A stretch of DNA of 64,000 bases from an unidentified eubacterium SCB49 (GCA_000170815.1 ABCO01000003.1:310001-374000), one strand, 5' to 3'. Shown: positions 48,402 through 56,627, counted from the first letter of the stretch. The notes: a model not told the origin generated them from the sequence alone. Made by a program: numbers and translations.

Positions 48402-49292
48402 ATGAAAAAAGCACTTTTATATCTTTTTATAAGCGCTACATTTATTCAATGTACAACAGACCAAGAGGATGAAACAACAGTAGAAAATCAAAATCTTACC
48501 TATGAAAAAGGGTTGGACTTATCTACTCAACTCCCAAACGCAAATTTTGATACAGCAAATTCAGGCCTATATGTAGGTACAGCGGTATCTAACGATCTTA
48601 CTTTTCACGAAAGATTATACATTAACATATACAATGATAATCATATTAATGCCCAATTTTTAATCAACAAATTTACCACCGCTTCATATGTTTATTTACA
48701 AGGTAGCGTGTTAAATGCAGATAAAAATACTTATGAATTTTCTGGTGAGATTGGAAGCTTTAAATTACAAATTGAAAATAACGAAGCTACAATTTATGAT
48801 GCAATTTTTGATAACAAACAAGCTGTAGCAAATGTCTTTAAAAGTACAAGCAAGGATCCATTAACGTCTACAACAGGTACATTTAGCGCAAATTCTACCG
48901 ACCATGACGCAACAGGAGCTTGGGATGTCATCTATACAAAAACAGATGAAGACAGATTTAACGGGTCAATAGTTTCAATTGTTTTAAACAACAACTCTTA
49001 CACTATAACTAATTCAGAAGAATTATATTACAGAAGATTCTGTAATCCAATAGAAGGCTCAGAAAATTTACTTTCTAGAATTATATGTAGAGCTCTATCT
49101 GAAAACGATGTTGCGCAATTAGCAGGTCTACCTATAAATTTTAAATATAGAATATTAAAAGACAATGATGATTTACCAACATGTGATTATCCTACTGCTG
49201 AAGATTTGGTAGAGAATCAAAACACGTGGTCTTGGAATGGTCGTCAAGGAACCATCACACTTGACAGAAGCACGCTTCCTACTTTTAATTAA
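48402..49292 (+). CDS. Lipoprotein paralog B, tandem copy of A
   Basis: 296 residues, lipobox Cys17 (FISATFIQC). Residues 30-155 are almost the same as in copy A, at DNA level too, with a period of 1078 bp. From about 155 on, there are many replacements (DGTWDAIYTETNDD against TGAWDVIYTKTDED). Same end motif TWSWNGRQGTITLD. Function unknown; a surface-exposed variable part would fit the uneven divergence. Confidence 0.85.
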   Translation: MKKALLYLFISATFIQCTTDQEDETTVENQNLTYEKGLDLSTQLPNANFDTANSGLYVGTAVSNDLTFHERLYINIYNDNHINAQFLINKFTTASYVYLQGSVLNADKNTYEFSGEIGSFKLQIENNEATIYDAIFDNKQAVANVFKSTSKDPLTSTTGTFSANSTDHDATGAWDVIYTKTDEDRFNGSIVSIVLNNNSYTITNSEELYYRRFCNPIEGSENLLSRIICRALSENDVAQLAGLPINFKYRILKDNDDLPTCDYPTAEDLVENQNTWSWNGRQGTITLDRSTLPTFN

Positions 49293-49329
49293 TTGTAGAG
49301 TATACTCTTATAAGTAGTAATAAATCTTA

Positions 49330-49361
49330 CCCCCAAACTTTAATTTAAGTTTGGGGGTTTT
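49330..49361 (+). terminator. Terminator after lipoprotein copy B
   Basis: CCCCCAAACTT, loop TAATTT, AAGTTTGGGGG, then T's. It is the third in the series of C-run/AAGCTT-like hairpins of this cluster. Confidence 0.88.
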
Positions 49362-49452
49362 TGTTTATTATAAAGTCTTAAGTGTTCAAATCTTTAAAAT
49401 AGCACAAAGCATGAATACATAAATATCTTTAACAAAACCTTGCCGTATAACT

Positions 49453-49504
49453 TATAAAACCAAAAAGACCTCTTGCAGTTGCAAGAGGTCTTTTTGGTTT
49501 TATA
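49453..49504. terminator. Bidirectional terminator with a 25-bp perfect stem
   Basis: 52 bp in which 25 bp on the left pair perfectly with 25 bp on the right around GT. The inner arm is GACCTCTTGCA. It separates the lipoprotein cluster (+) and the DUF1573 gene (-). It is the longest perfect inverted repeat noticed in the window. Confidence 0.9.
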
Positions 49505-49515
49505 GTAAGGTCGTA

Positions 49516-49980
49516 TTATTTACCGCTTGTTTCTGACGTAGTATCAGAAGGAGTTGCTTCTGGTAATACATTACCTTTTATTCTAAGACGTACACTAGGT
49601 TCGCTTGCATTAGAGGTTACTGTTACAGTTTTTGAAAAAGCACCTACTCTATTTGTAGCATACTTTACACCAATCTCTGCCGTCTCACCTGGCATAATTG
49701 GTCCATTAGGTTTTGTTGGCACTGTGCAACCACAACTTCCTTTTACGTTTGTAATTACTACTGGAGCAGTACCTACATTCTTAAATTTAAAAGCACGCAC
49801 GCCATCTGCATTATGCGCTATAGTTCCATAGTCAAGAACCATGTTTTCAAATTCTAAAATACCTTGATCTTCGGTTACTGCCTCTTGAGCAAATAGCGAA
49901 GTACAAAAAAGGATACTTGCAATAAAAAATGCGTTACGTAAAAAACTAGTTCTTTTTAATGTTGTAGATGTTGTCATCAT
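49516..49980 (-). CDS. DUF1573 protein, second copy
   Basis: 154 residues with a signal peptide (FFIASILFCTSLFAQ). The DUF1573 domain is about 45-135: ENMVLDYGTIAHNADGVRAFKFKNVG, NVKGSCGCTVPTKPNGPIMPGETAEIGVKY. It shares the CGC and fold with 16571-17044 but lacks a lipobox, so it is periplasmic and not lipid-anchored. Function unknown. It lies inside the lipoprotein cluster on the opposite strand. Confidence 0.9.
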   Translation of the reverse strand: MMTTSTTLKRTSFLRNAFFIASILFCTSLFAQEAVTEDQGILEFENMVLDYGTIAHNADGVRAFKFKNVGTAPVVITNVKGSCGCTVPTKPNGPIMPGETAEIGVKYATNRVGAFSKTVTVTSNASEPSVRLRIKGNVLPEATPSDTTSETSGK

Positions 49981-50418
49981 GGGGTGTTTAATTTAGATTA
50001 ACAAATTAATTATTCTACAAATTTCGTATAAATATCATTAACTCAAACAAAATCAAAGAGCAAATATAAAACGACGACTAGATTTAAGATAAATTAACAA
50101 TATAAAGTCCCTCAACCATATTTACATTTTTTTACATTCAGTAAAAATTCACCTCTTTATTTTTTTAAGTAATAGACAAAAGTTATTAAACCTAAAGATT
50201 AATAAAAACTAGCTACAAAACCCATGTATTAAGAATAAACTTATATTTACCAGTCTCGCTTTGTCGAAGATTAATACACTTAAGCCGAAATAAGCGAAAA
50301 ACAAACCCTGAAAAAACGCTCTTAAACGACATAAAACTACATTTAAACGGAAATAAAGTTTTTTATTAAAAAAAAAGTAGTTATTATTGTATAAACAATA
50401 ACATAACCTTATAAACTT
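49981..50418. other. 438-bp gene-free spacer
   Basis: Divergent promoters of the DUF1573 and lipoprotein C genes must lie here. It is AT-rich, with no ORF of coding character. One small dyad, TTATTGT/ACAATAA (50384-50401), ends 17 bp before lipoprotein C. Confidence 0.4.
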
Positions 50419-51273
50419 ATGAAACTACAACTAATCGCAATCGCAATCGCATTAACTTCTATACAATGTAGTGTAGATGAGACACCATCAATTGAACAAG
50501 AGAACCTAGACTTAGTATACAAACAAGAGTTAGATTTATCAAAACAATTGCCTAACGCAGTGTTTGACACAAGTAAAAAAGGACTGTATGTAGGTACTGT
50601 CGCAACATCAGATTTGTCTTTTCACCAAAAAATATATGTTAATATAGAAAATGACAATAGTACTAATGCTCAAATTTCTAATGACGACGGAACACTGAAT
50701 TATCTTCAAGGAAGAAAACTTCCATCAGGAAATGACGAATACATTTTTTCTGGTGATATTGGTAATTTTAAATTAAAACTTGAGAATAATGGAGTTATCA
50801 TAACAGAAGCGACTTTATTAAACAAAGAAGCCGTAATTAATACCGTAAAAAGTACAAGCCAAAACAAAGCATTTGCTACTTTAGGTACATTTTCTGGCGG
50901 ACCAATGACCGGAACCTGGGATCCTATTTTTACAGCAGACGGAGATAATTATGCTTCAACTAGTGTAAACATCGTGAGAGATGGTGGTTCTTCATTTAAT
51001 GTAACAACACCATCAGGAACCTATACTAACGTTTGTACAGGAGGTGCAGGAGTTTATACCACTGTATATGCTTTAGCAGCAGCTAGCACAGGAAATCAGT
51101 CAACACTCTTAGGAGAAAATTTAGAATTCACTATCGTTGGAGCTGCAACAGACATAACAGATGATTGTACTAGCACTCCATCTGAGGGACTTGCTATTAC
51201 AACATCTACTTGGTCTTGGAATGGAATTACTGGAACTATTACAATAGACAGTGAGAGCTTACCTGTATTTTAA
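50419..51273 (+). CDS. Lipoprotein paralog C
   Basis: 284 residues. Lipobox Cys17 (AIALTSIQC). It keeps the family features LDLSKQLPNAVFDTSKKGLYVGT and the end TWSWNGITGTITIDSESLPVF, but otherwise differs strongly from copies A and B, mostly in the C-terminal half. It shows that A and B derive from an older local family. Followed by a terminator. Confidence 0.85.
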   Translation: MKLQLIAIAIALTSIQCSVDETPSIEQENLDLVYKQELDLSKQLPNAVFDTSKKGLYVGTVATSDLSFHQKIYVNIENDNSTNAQISNDDGTLNYLQGRKLPSGNDEYIFSGDIGNFKLKLENNGVIITEATLLNKEAVINTVKSTSQNKAFATLGTFSGGPMTGTWDPIFTADGDNYASTSVNIVRDGGSSFNVTTPSGTYTNVCTGGAGVYTTVYALAAASTGNQSTLLGENLEFTIVGAATDITDDCTSTPSEGLAITTSTWSWNGITGTITIDSESLPVF

Positions 51274-51320
51274 AAAATTAAATAAAAGCGAATTACCTTT
51301 AAGAAAATGATTGATAATAG

Positions 51321-51348
51321 AAAAGCCCGCAAATTTGCGGGCTTTTTT
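51321..51348. terminator. Bidirectional terminator
   Basis: AAAAGCCCGCAAA and TTTGCGGGCTTTT pair without a real loop, with T's beyond. It serves lipoprotein C (+) and the alpha/beta hydrolase (-). Confidence 0.92.
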
Positions 51349-51352
51349 AATA

Positions 51353-52252
51353 CTACTCGATTTGTCTTGAAATAAAAGAGAGTACTTTGTTATAATATGC
51401 TTGACCCCCTACTCGATCTACATTAATATGCCCCGCCCCTTTTACAAGCTCAAATGTTTTATCTTTTGAAGCTAGGTTTTCAAATAATTGCACACCGTAA
51501 TTATAACTAATACGTTTATCCTGATCCCCATGAGCAATAAACACAGGTTTTTTAACAAGCTTGGCCGCATTTTCTGGGCTTACTTTTTCAGGATCAAAAT
51601 CTGCAATTTGACCCGCACGATCTAACACATAATCGGTTAAAAATCGCACACCAATCCCTCCAGAAAAACGTTTTTGATAATCATACACAATTTGTTCTAG
51701 ATTAGTAAATGTGCTTTCTATAATCCCAAAATCTATATTTTGGTCTTTGGCCATTGCTTGCATTGCAATAGCTCCGCCCATAGATTTACCCCATATTCCT
51801 ATTTTTGTATTTGGATATTCTTCTTTTAAAAATTGAACGATAAGCGAAATATCATCTTTTTCTTTATAGCCATAAGTAACAAACTCACCATCACTGTCAC
51901 CGTGTGCTCTATTATCCATTACTATCGTTGCATAGCCATCTTTAGTCAGGTTTGCTGCTAGTGAAAAAAAATGCGCTTTAGATCCCCCTATTCCGTGTAC
52001 TAAAATAAGTGTTGCTTTGGGTAGTTCCTCTTTTGGTTTAAAAAGATACCCACGTAAAACGCTGGAACCATTAAAAGGAATAGAAACAGGCGAATAATGA
52101 ACAGAAACCTCAGCTGGATCGATATCAATATGTAAACGCTGGGGCTTGATAATTGCATAAGGCAACACAAACGTAGCCAAAAGAGCAACCGCTAGAACTA
52201 TAACAATAAACAAAGCAATCAATCTTTTAAAAAACAATCTTGATAAGCGCAT
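51353..52252 (-). CDS. Alpha/beta hydrolase, membrane-anchored
   Basis: 299 residues. One N-terminal membrane helix (FIVIVLAVALLATFVLPYAI, about 16-35) leads to an alpha/beta hydrolase. The oxyanion region is LVHGIGGSKAHF and the nucleophile elbow GKSMGGAIAMQ (Ser). The acid is likely in IAHGDQDKRISYNYG and the His in KGAGHINVDRVGG. The family (BAAT/Frsa-like) includes esterases and peptidases; the substrate is unknown. It lies 44 bp from the next minus-strand gene. Confidence 0.9.
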   Translation of the reverse strand: MRLSRLFFKRLIALFIVIVLAVALLATFVLPYAIIKPQRLHIDIDPAEVSVHYSPVSIPFNGSSVLRGYLFKPKEELPKATLILVHGIGGSKAHFFSLAANLTKDGYATIVMDNRAHGDSDGEFVTYGYKEKDDISLIVQFLKEEYPNTKIGIWGKSMGGAIAMQAMAKDQNIDFGIIESTFTNLEQIVYDYQKRFSGGIGVRFLTDYVLDRAGQIADFDPEKVSPENAAKLVKKPVFIAHGDQDKRISYNYGVQLFENLASKDKTFELVKGAGHINVDRVGGQAYYNKVLSFISRQIE

Positions 52253-52296
52253 TTTTATGGTGTTTTAAAAATTAAAAAATATACTATCCTTTTCCT

Positions 52297-52818
52297 TTAA
52301 TCAAAATCAGGGCTATACACTTCATTTTTTAAATCGAAATTTGAAGTTAAGAAGTCAATCGTAGGTGCTACATTACCTTTATTTTTCAAAAAAATAATGG
52401 GATGCCTTTTAGTATGCTTATCGTTTAATATGTTAATTTCAAAAGTATCAAACGCGTCTGCTAGATCTGGCTTTGCGACACTAAACCAAGCAAATTTTTG
52501 AGATTTTTTAAATTTTAAAATTGCTATTTTCGGTGTATTAGAAATATCAATCTCTTTTTTAAATAGTAACTTTCCTAGAAAAAAAGAACCGAGATATAAT
52601 TTAGAATTCAATTTTATAAAGCCTCTTTTTAAAAAAGCAATTGAAATCAAGAACAAATAAATCATTCCTAATACAAATAGCATTAAAAATCCTTTGTAAT
52701 TAAGGTTCGAAAGGACACTCAATGAAAAGATTCCAATTAAAAAAGGGGCACCAATAAATATGAGAAATGTTATTTTTTGATGACTCGTAAATCTATCTTC
52801 TAATATAATTTTACACAT
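52297..52818 (-). CDS. Hypothetical membrane protein
   Basis: 173 residues with two or three membrane helices at 15-70 (ITFLIFIGAPFLIGIFSL, GFLMLFVLGMIYLFLISIAF) and a soluble C-terminal domain, ending NFDLKNEVYSPDFD. No family recognised. A decayed copy of its 3' end is directly upstream at 52832-52920, so it was once part of a tandem pair. Confidence 0.75.
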   Translation of the reverse strand: MCKIILEDRFTSHQKITFLIFIGAPFLIGIFSLSVLSNLNYKGFLMLFVLGMIYLFLISIAFLKRGFIKLNSKLYLGSFFLGKLLFKKEIDISNTPKIAILKFKKSQKFAWFSVAKPDLADAFDTFEINILNDKHTKRHPIIFLKNKGNVAPTIDFLTSNFDLKNEVYSPDFD

Positions 52819-52831
52819 TTCTTATTATTTA

Positions 52832-52920
52832 TCTAAAATCAAGGTTATACACTTCACCAATTAAATCGAAATAGCTACTTCAATAGTAAATCATCTTTTA
52901 AATAAGAGATGATAGACTCA
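52832..52920 (-). pseudogene. Decayed 3' fragment of a paralog
   Basis: On the minus strand this encodes FDLIGEVYNLDFR and a stop, against FDLKNEVYSPDFD and a stop in the adjacent gene. Upstream, in a shifted frame, SIISYLKDDLLLK recalls its TIDFLTSN segment. The rest of the copy is lost; a decayed REP-like element (52931-52953) lies at the break. Confidence 0.6.
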
Positions 52921-52930
52921 TTACTAATAT

Positions 52931-52953
52931 CAGGTTGAGTGCAGTCAAATTCC
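52931..52953 (+). repeat. Decayed REP-like element
   Basis: AGGTTGAGTGCAGTCAAATTCC resembles the GAGCGCAGTCGA element at 45555 but the right arm no longer pairs well. Confidence 0.45.
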
Positions 52954-53067
52954 AATGTCAAGCCCAAAAAGACAACCACTGAGCTCAAGATTTAAACTCA
53001 TTACGTTGTAACTTCTTATTATAAAAAAGTTTAAACGAACACCTTTATATTGCTAATTAAAAGCGAT

Positions 53068-53430
53068 TTACGAAATAAACCTAATGGTACAAAACAAACT
53101 AGGTGCTTCGCCATTATTTGCTTTTATAGCATTTACAATAGGCATTACAAAAGATACAATTCCTACAAAAATAAGGGTAAGAATACCAAGTCCAAATGCC
53201 AATATGAGCGGCACACTTATAGCAGCAAAAATAAACATGGTGATCTGGAAATTAATAATCGCTTTTCCGTGTTCATCCAAATCTGCAATCTCATCTTTTT
53301 TTGTAAGCCAGATTATTAAAGGCACAATAAAGCCTCCAATACCCGTCACATAAGTTAATAGTTGACTTAAATGCGTTAACATTAAAAATTGGTGATCTAC
53401 TCTTAAAGCCTTGTGATTTACGGTTTGCAT
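53068..53430 (-). CDS. DUF4870 membrane protein
   Basis: 120 residues from the ATG at 53430 (MQTVNHKALRVDHQFLML); upstream in-frame codons look non-coding. It has three membrane helices, with HLSQLLTYVTGIGGFIVPLIIWLTKKDEIADLDEHGKAIINFQITM in pieces, the typical DUF4870 (Tic20-like) pattern. Function unknown. It is divergent from mnmE. Confidence 0.87.
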   Translation of the reverse strand: MQTVNHKALRVDHQFLMLTHLSQLLTYVTGIGGFIVPLIIWLTKKDEIADLDEHGKAIINFQITMFIFAAISVPLILAFGLGILTLIFVGIVSFVMPIVNAIKANNGEAPSLFCTIRFIS

Positions 53431-53549
53431 AACAGATTGTTTTTTGATTGTACCTATTTGTAGTACGAGTAGTAAAAATGTTACGAGTAAAGTTTCATTT
53501 TTTAATATTTCCGAAGTTAAAAGCAGACAAATCACGATTAAAATTCATG

Positions 53550-53557
53550 TATTTTTG
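53550..53557 (+). promoter_or_regulatory. -7 box of mnmE
   Basis: TATTTTTG, 4 bp before the ATG at 53562. It fits TAnnTTTG and rules out the long upstream extension of the frame (to 53448) as the real start. The mRNA must have a very short leader. Confidence 0.5.
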
Positions 53558-53561
53558 CACT

Positions 53562-54959
53562 ATGATTCAAGACACTATTGTTGCACTCGCTACACCTGCA
53601 GGCGCTGGAGCCATTGCCGTTATTAGACTTTCTGGAAGTGATGCCATTGCCATTGCTACTGCTATGTTTAATGCGGTGTCTGGCAAAAAATTAAACCATC
53701 AAGCCACACACACCGTTCATTTAGGGCATATAAAAGAGGGTACTCGAGTGGTTGATGAAGTGCTTGCTACTATCTTTAAAAACCCAAAAAGTTATACGGG
53801 CGAAGATGTTGTGGAGTTTTCTTGCCACGGAAGTAATTACATTCAGCAAGAAATTATACAATTATGCCTTAAAAAAGGGGCTAGAATGGCAAACCCGGGT
53901 GAGTTTACATTGCGCGCTTTTATTAACGGTAAAATGGACTTAAGCCAGGCAGAAGCTGTGGCAGACCTTATTGCTAGTGATTCTCAAGCATCGCACCAAC
54001 TTGCCATACAGCAAATGCGTGGTGGTTTTTCTTCGGAAATAAAAAAACTACGAGAAGAGCTCTTAAATTTTGCCTCGCTTATCGAGTTAGAACTTGACTT
54101 TGCCGAAGAAGATGTGGCCTTTGCCAATCGTGATGAATTTCAGAAATTAATTACTCGCATCACCCAAGTATTAAAAAGGCTAATTGACTCTTTTGCCACT
54201 GGTAATGTGCTCAAAAACGGAATTCCTGTTGCCATTGTTGGAGAACCTAACGTGGGAAAATCTACTTTACTTAATGCGTTGCTCAACGAAGAGCGTGCCA
54301 TTGTGAGTGATATTGCGGGTACCACTCGTGATACTATAGAAGACGAACTTAATATAGGCGGTATTGCTTTTAGGTTTATAGATACGGCAGGTATTAGAGA
54401 TACAAGCGACACCATAGAAGGTTTAGGAATTAAGAAGACTTTTGAGAAAATGGAGCAAGCGCAGGTGGTTCTATTTTTAATAGCTGCAACACAACTGCTT
54501 CAAGATAAAACGGCAACTCAAATAGAAATTGAAAAAATAAAAAATAAGCATCCCCAAAAAACGCTTGTGATGGTTGTCAATAAAATAGACCAAATACAAA
54601 CGAAGCAAATTTCTGAAGTAAAAAACATTCATCTTCCTCAAAAGACAGTTTTAATTCCTATTTCTGCAAAAACGGGCGAAGGTGTAGAAACACTTAAAAC
54701 AACCTTACTAGATTTTGTTAACACAGGTGCCCTGCGCAATAATGACACGATTGTAACAAACTCACGCCACTATGATGCCTTGCTAAAAGCGCTAGAAGAA
54801 ATTGTTAGAGTTCAAGAAGGAATTGACAACAACCTAAGCAGCGACCTAATGGCTATAGATATTAGACAAGCTTTATATCATTTTGGCGAAATCACCGGAC
54901 AAGTAACTAACGACGAACTGCTTGGGAATATTTTTGCTAACTTTTGTATTGGGAAGTAA
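53562..54959 (+). CDS. mnmE: tRNA modification GTPase MnmE
   Basis: 465 residues. It acts with MnmG to make the 5-carboxymethylaminomethyl uridine at the wobble position of tRNAs. N-terminal folate-binding domain (DTIVALATPAGAGAIAVIRLSG, NPGEFTLRAFINGKMDL), helical domain, G domain from about 225 (GEPNVGKSTLLNAL, DIAGTTRDT, DTAGIRDT, NKID) and the essential C-terminal CIGK. The start is set by the canonical MIQDTIVALA and the promoter. Confidence 0.97.
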   Translation: MIQDTIVALATPAGAGAIAVIRLSGSDAIAIATAMFNAVSGKKLNHQATHTVHLGHIKEGTRVVDEVLATIFKNPKSYTGEDVVEFSCHGSNYIQQEIIQLCLKKGARMANPGEFTLRAFINGKMDLSQAEAVADLIASDSQASHQLAIQQMRGGFSSEIKKLREELLNFASLIELELDFAEEDVAFANRDEFQKLITRITQVLKRLIDSFATGNVLKNGIPVAIVGEPNVGKSTLLNALLNEERAIVSDIAGTTRDTIEDELNIGGIAFRFIDTAGIRDTSDTIEGLGIKKTFEKMEQAQVVLFLIAATQLLQDKTATQIEIEKIKNKHPQKTLVMVVNKIDQIQTKQISEVKNIHLPQKTVLIPISAKTGEGVETLKTTLLDFVNTGALRNNDTIVTNSRHYDALLKALEEIVRVQEGIDNNLSSDLMAIDIRQALYHFGEITGQVTNDELLGNIFANFCIGK

Positions 54960-55055
54960 AAAAATTGATAAAATAGTTTCTCAAAAATAGAAGCTTTTTT
55001 TATCCCCTAACGAAAGCTAAAGTGCCTTGATTACTTTTGCTACTCATAACAAACA

Positions 55056-55097
55056 GGATGCGTGACGGCACTAGTTACAAACTAGCGATAGCGGGGG
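55056..55097 (+). repeat. Island repeat, copy 1
   Basis: Begins GGATGCGTGACGGCA, then CTAGTTACAAACTAG, CGATAGCG and a G run. The CTAGTT/AACTAG arms form a hairpin. The second palindrome is altered (CGATAGCG for CGCTAGCG). Confidence 0.8.
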
Positions 55098-55132
55098 TGA
55101 CAGCACTAGTTGCAAACTAGCGCTAGCGGGGG
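55098..55132 (+). repeat. Island repeat, copy 2
   Basis: Directly abuts copy 1, without the GGATGCG start: CAGCACTAGTTGCAAACTAG, then CGCTAGCGGGGG. Confidence 0.8.
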
Positions 55133-55189
55133 CAAGATTAGGAAAAACGAGCAATTTTTCGGATATTTATAACTTAAATTTAAGTAAAA

Positions 55190-55432
55190 ATGGCAACAGT
55201 AGATAATATACGAAACGGACTGATAGACAAAATACTATCCATTAAAAATAAAGATTTTTTAGTCGCTCTAGACAAACTAATTACTTCAAGCTCTTCGGAA
55301 TCTGATATTATTGAATTAACGAATGACCAAAAAGTTATGCTCGAAATGAGTGAACAGGATATTAAAAATGGAAAACTGATTTCTCAAGAAGCTATGGACA
55401 AAAGAAATCTGGAATGGCTAAACGCAATGTAA
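55190..55432 (+). CDS. Antitoxin of a RelE/ParE-type module
   Basis: 80 residues. A short N-terminal dimerisation part (MATVDNIRNGLIDKILSIKNKDFLVALDKLI) and a C-terminal stretch (MLEMSEQDIKNGKLISQEAMDKRNLEWL) typical of small plasmid-type antitoxins that neutralise RelE/ParE toxins; the latter would wrap the toxin. It overlaps the toxin gene by 19 bp, the usual translational coupling. It lies between island repeats 2 and 3. Confidence 0.82.
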   Translation: MATVDNIRNGLIDKILSIKNKDFLVALDKLITSSSSESDIIELTNDQKVMLEMSEQDIKNGKLISQEAMDKRNLEWLNAM

Positions 55433-55728
55433 TTTGGACTCGAACAGCCGACATTCAATTCGTAGGAATTTTAGAATATTGGGTAAATAGAAGTAAATCG
55501 AATACCTATTCAAAAAAACTCTTGAAATTAGTTTCGGAAAGAACAAAGCAAATAGCCGAACAACCATTAATTTTCAAAGCGACTGACTTTAAAGATACGA
55601 GAGTAGCTTCACTTGGGAATTTTAGTATTTTCTATAAATTTAATGATCAAGAAATAATAATCACAGCATTTTGGGACAACCGACAAAGCCTTAAAAAACT
55701 GTTGAAAATATTGGAAAACAAAAAATAA
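55414..55728 (+). CDS. RelE/ParE family toxin
   Basis: 104 residues with the RelE/ParE fold pattern: VIWTRTADIQFVGILEYWVNRSKSNTYSKKLLK (two helices), then KATDFKDTRVASLGNFSIFYKFNDQEIIITAFWDNRQSLKKL (sheet with conserved R and W). Members block translation by mRNA cleavage or poison gyrase; which one is not clear, but the FWDNRQ ending is like ParE-type toxins. No sign of decay. Confidence 0.85.
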   Translation: MAKRNVIWTRTADIQFVGILEYWVNRSKSNTYSKKLLKLVSERTKQIAEQPLIFKATDFKDTRVASLGNFSIFYKFNDQEIIITAFWDNRQSLKKLLKILENKK

Positions 55729-55905
55729 CGTTGCCCAACAATGGCTATAAGTAATAGCTTATTCTCGCTAGCAGAGGACTACCACAACAAGAATGTGTAA
55801 CTTTATTACTTACTCTAGATGCATTTTTGAGAGATTATAAAGCTTAAAATGCATACGTAAAAAAACGTCATAAAAGACGGTTGTATATTTAGCACTCTTG
55901 CTTAA

Positions 55906-55947
55906 GGATGCGTGACGGCACTAGTTACAAACTAGCGCTAGCGGGGG
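55906..55947 (+). repeat. Island repeat, copy 3
   Basis: GGATGCGTGACGGCA then CTAGTTACAAACTAG, CGCTAGCG and a G run. Same orientation as copy 1; 42 bp. Confidence 0.85.
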
Positions 55948-55974
55948 ACGGTTCCATTACTTACTGTTATTTAA

Positions 55975-56017
55975 GGATGCGTGACGGCACTAGTTGCAAA
56001 CTAGCGCTAGCGGGGGG
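55975..56017 (+). repeat. Island repeat, copy 4
   Basis: GGATGCGTGACGGCA then CTAGTTGCAAACTAG, CGCTAGCG and G6. It lies 27 bp after copy 3. Confidence 0.85.
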
Positions 56018-56118
56018 AAATATCCAGTCCAATTAGATAAGAGAATTAATATTTATAATTGATTGTCAAAAAGTTACGACAGGTAATTTTACTATCCACT
56101 AGTTTGACCCATTACCGG

Positions 56119-56325
56119 TCAGAAAGATAGTGATATAAAATTAAAAAAAACCAAAATACCCGCTATTGTAAAAAAAATACCTGCAAACCAGATTTTATAA
56201 TATGAAACGCCTAAATCTGATTCAAATTCTTCTAGCTCTTCCTTTAATCTTCTATTATTTTTAAATGCATATATTAATATAACTAAACCAATCGATAAAA
56301 ATATTAAACCTAGTAAAGTATTCAT
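56119..56325 (-). CDS. Small membrane protein
   Basis: 68 residues. Two membrane helices (LLGLIFLSIGLVILIYAF and IWFAGIFFTIAGILVFFNFI) surround a charged acidic loop (KNNRRLKEELEEFESDLG). No family recognised. It begins 11 bp after the end of the Rhs-like remnant, so it may be an immunity or partner protein, which is inference. Confidence 0.6.
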   Translation of the reverse strand: MNTLLGLIFLSIGLVILIYAFKNNRRLKEELEEFESDLGVSYYKIWFAGIFFTIAGILVFFNFISLSF

Positions 56326-56336
56326 TTTATAAAAAT

Positions 56337-56627
56337 TTATTCATTAATGAGTCTTGATAGACCGCTTATTTTTAAGTTAATATTTCCATCTAACAGATAT
56401 TTAGATAGTGAAGTTAAATTATTACTGCGTTCAATTTTTCTGGAAATTGCCCCACCTACTACAATGGAAAGACCATCAACTGCAACACCTTTAGCATCTC
56501 CATTGATTAAAGAACTAGCAGTATTCATGCCTCCACCAACAGCCGACATCTTTTTACCAACTACCATCAAGGGTGTACCTATTGGTGCTCCAACACCTGT
56601 TGAGGTTAATCCATAACCAAATAACAT
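56337..56627 (-). CDS. Remnant resembling the C-terminal end of an Rhs-type protein
   Basis: 96 residues from the ATG at 56627. The frame is open upstream to a TTG inside an island repeat, preceded by an in-frame TAG in that repeat. Content: GYGLTSTGVGAPIGTPLMVVGKKMSAVGGGMNTASSLINGDAKG, a glycine-rich, amphipathic, pretoxin-like stretch common near the end of Rhs/polymorphic toxins. It is far too short to be a whole protein of this kind. It could also be a small free-standing gene; the call is inference. Confidence 0.5.
   Translation of the reverse strand: MLFGYGLTSTGVGAPIGTPLMVVGKKMSAVGGGMNTASSLINGDAKGVAVDGLSIVVGGAISRKIERSNNLTSLSKYLLDGNINLKISGLSRLINE

Larger units (their letters stand above)
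55729..56118. other. 390-bp spacer with island repeats
   Basis: Apart from island repeats 3 (55906) and 4 (55975) it has no ORF of coding character. It starts with CGTTGCCCAACAATGG right after the toxin stop. Confidence 0.5.

Noticed and set aside
53448..53561. N-terminal extension of MnmE by 38 codons from a TTG
   Set aside because: The -7 box lies inside this stretch, the codons do not match MnmE, and MIQDTIVALA is the usual N-terminus.
55733..55739. attC-like GCCCAAC right after the toxin gene, suggesting an integron cassette
   Set aside because: A matching GTTRRRY end site was not found downstream, and no integrase is in the window.
55056..56017. CRISPR array
   Set aside because: The repeats are palindromic, irregularly spaced (0 to over 700 bp apart) and in mixed orientation over the island, and no cas genes are present.
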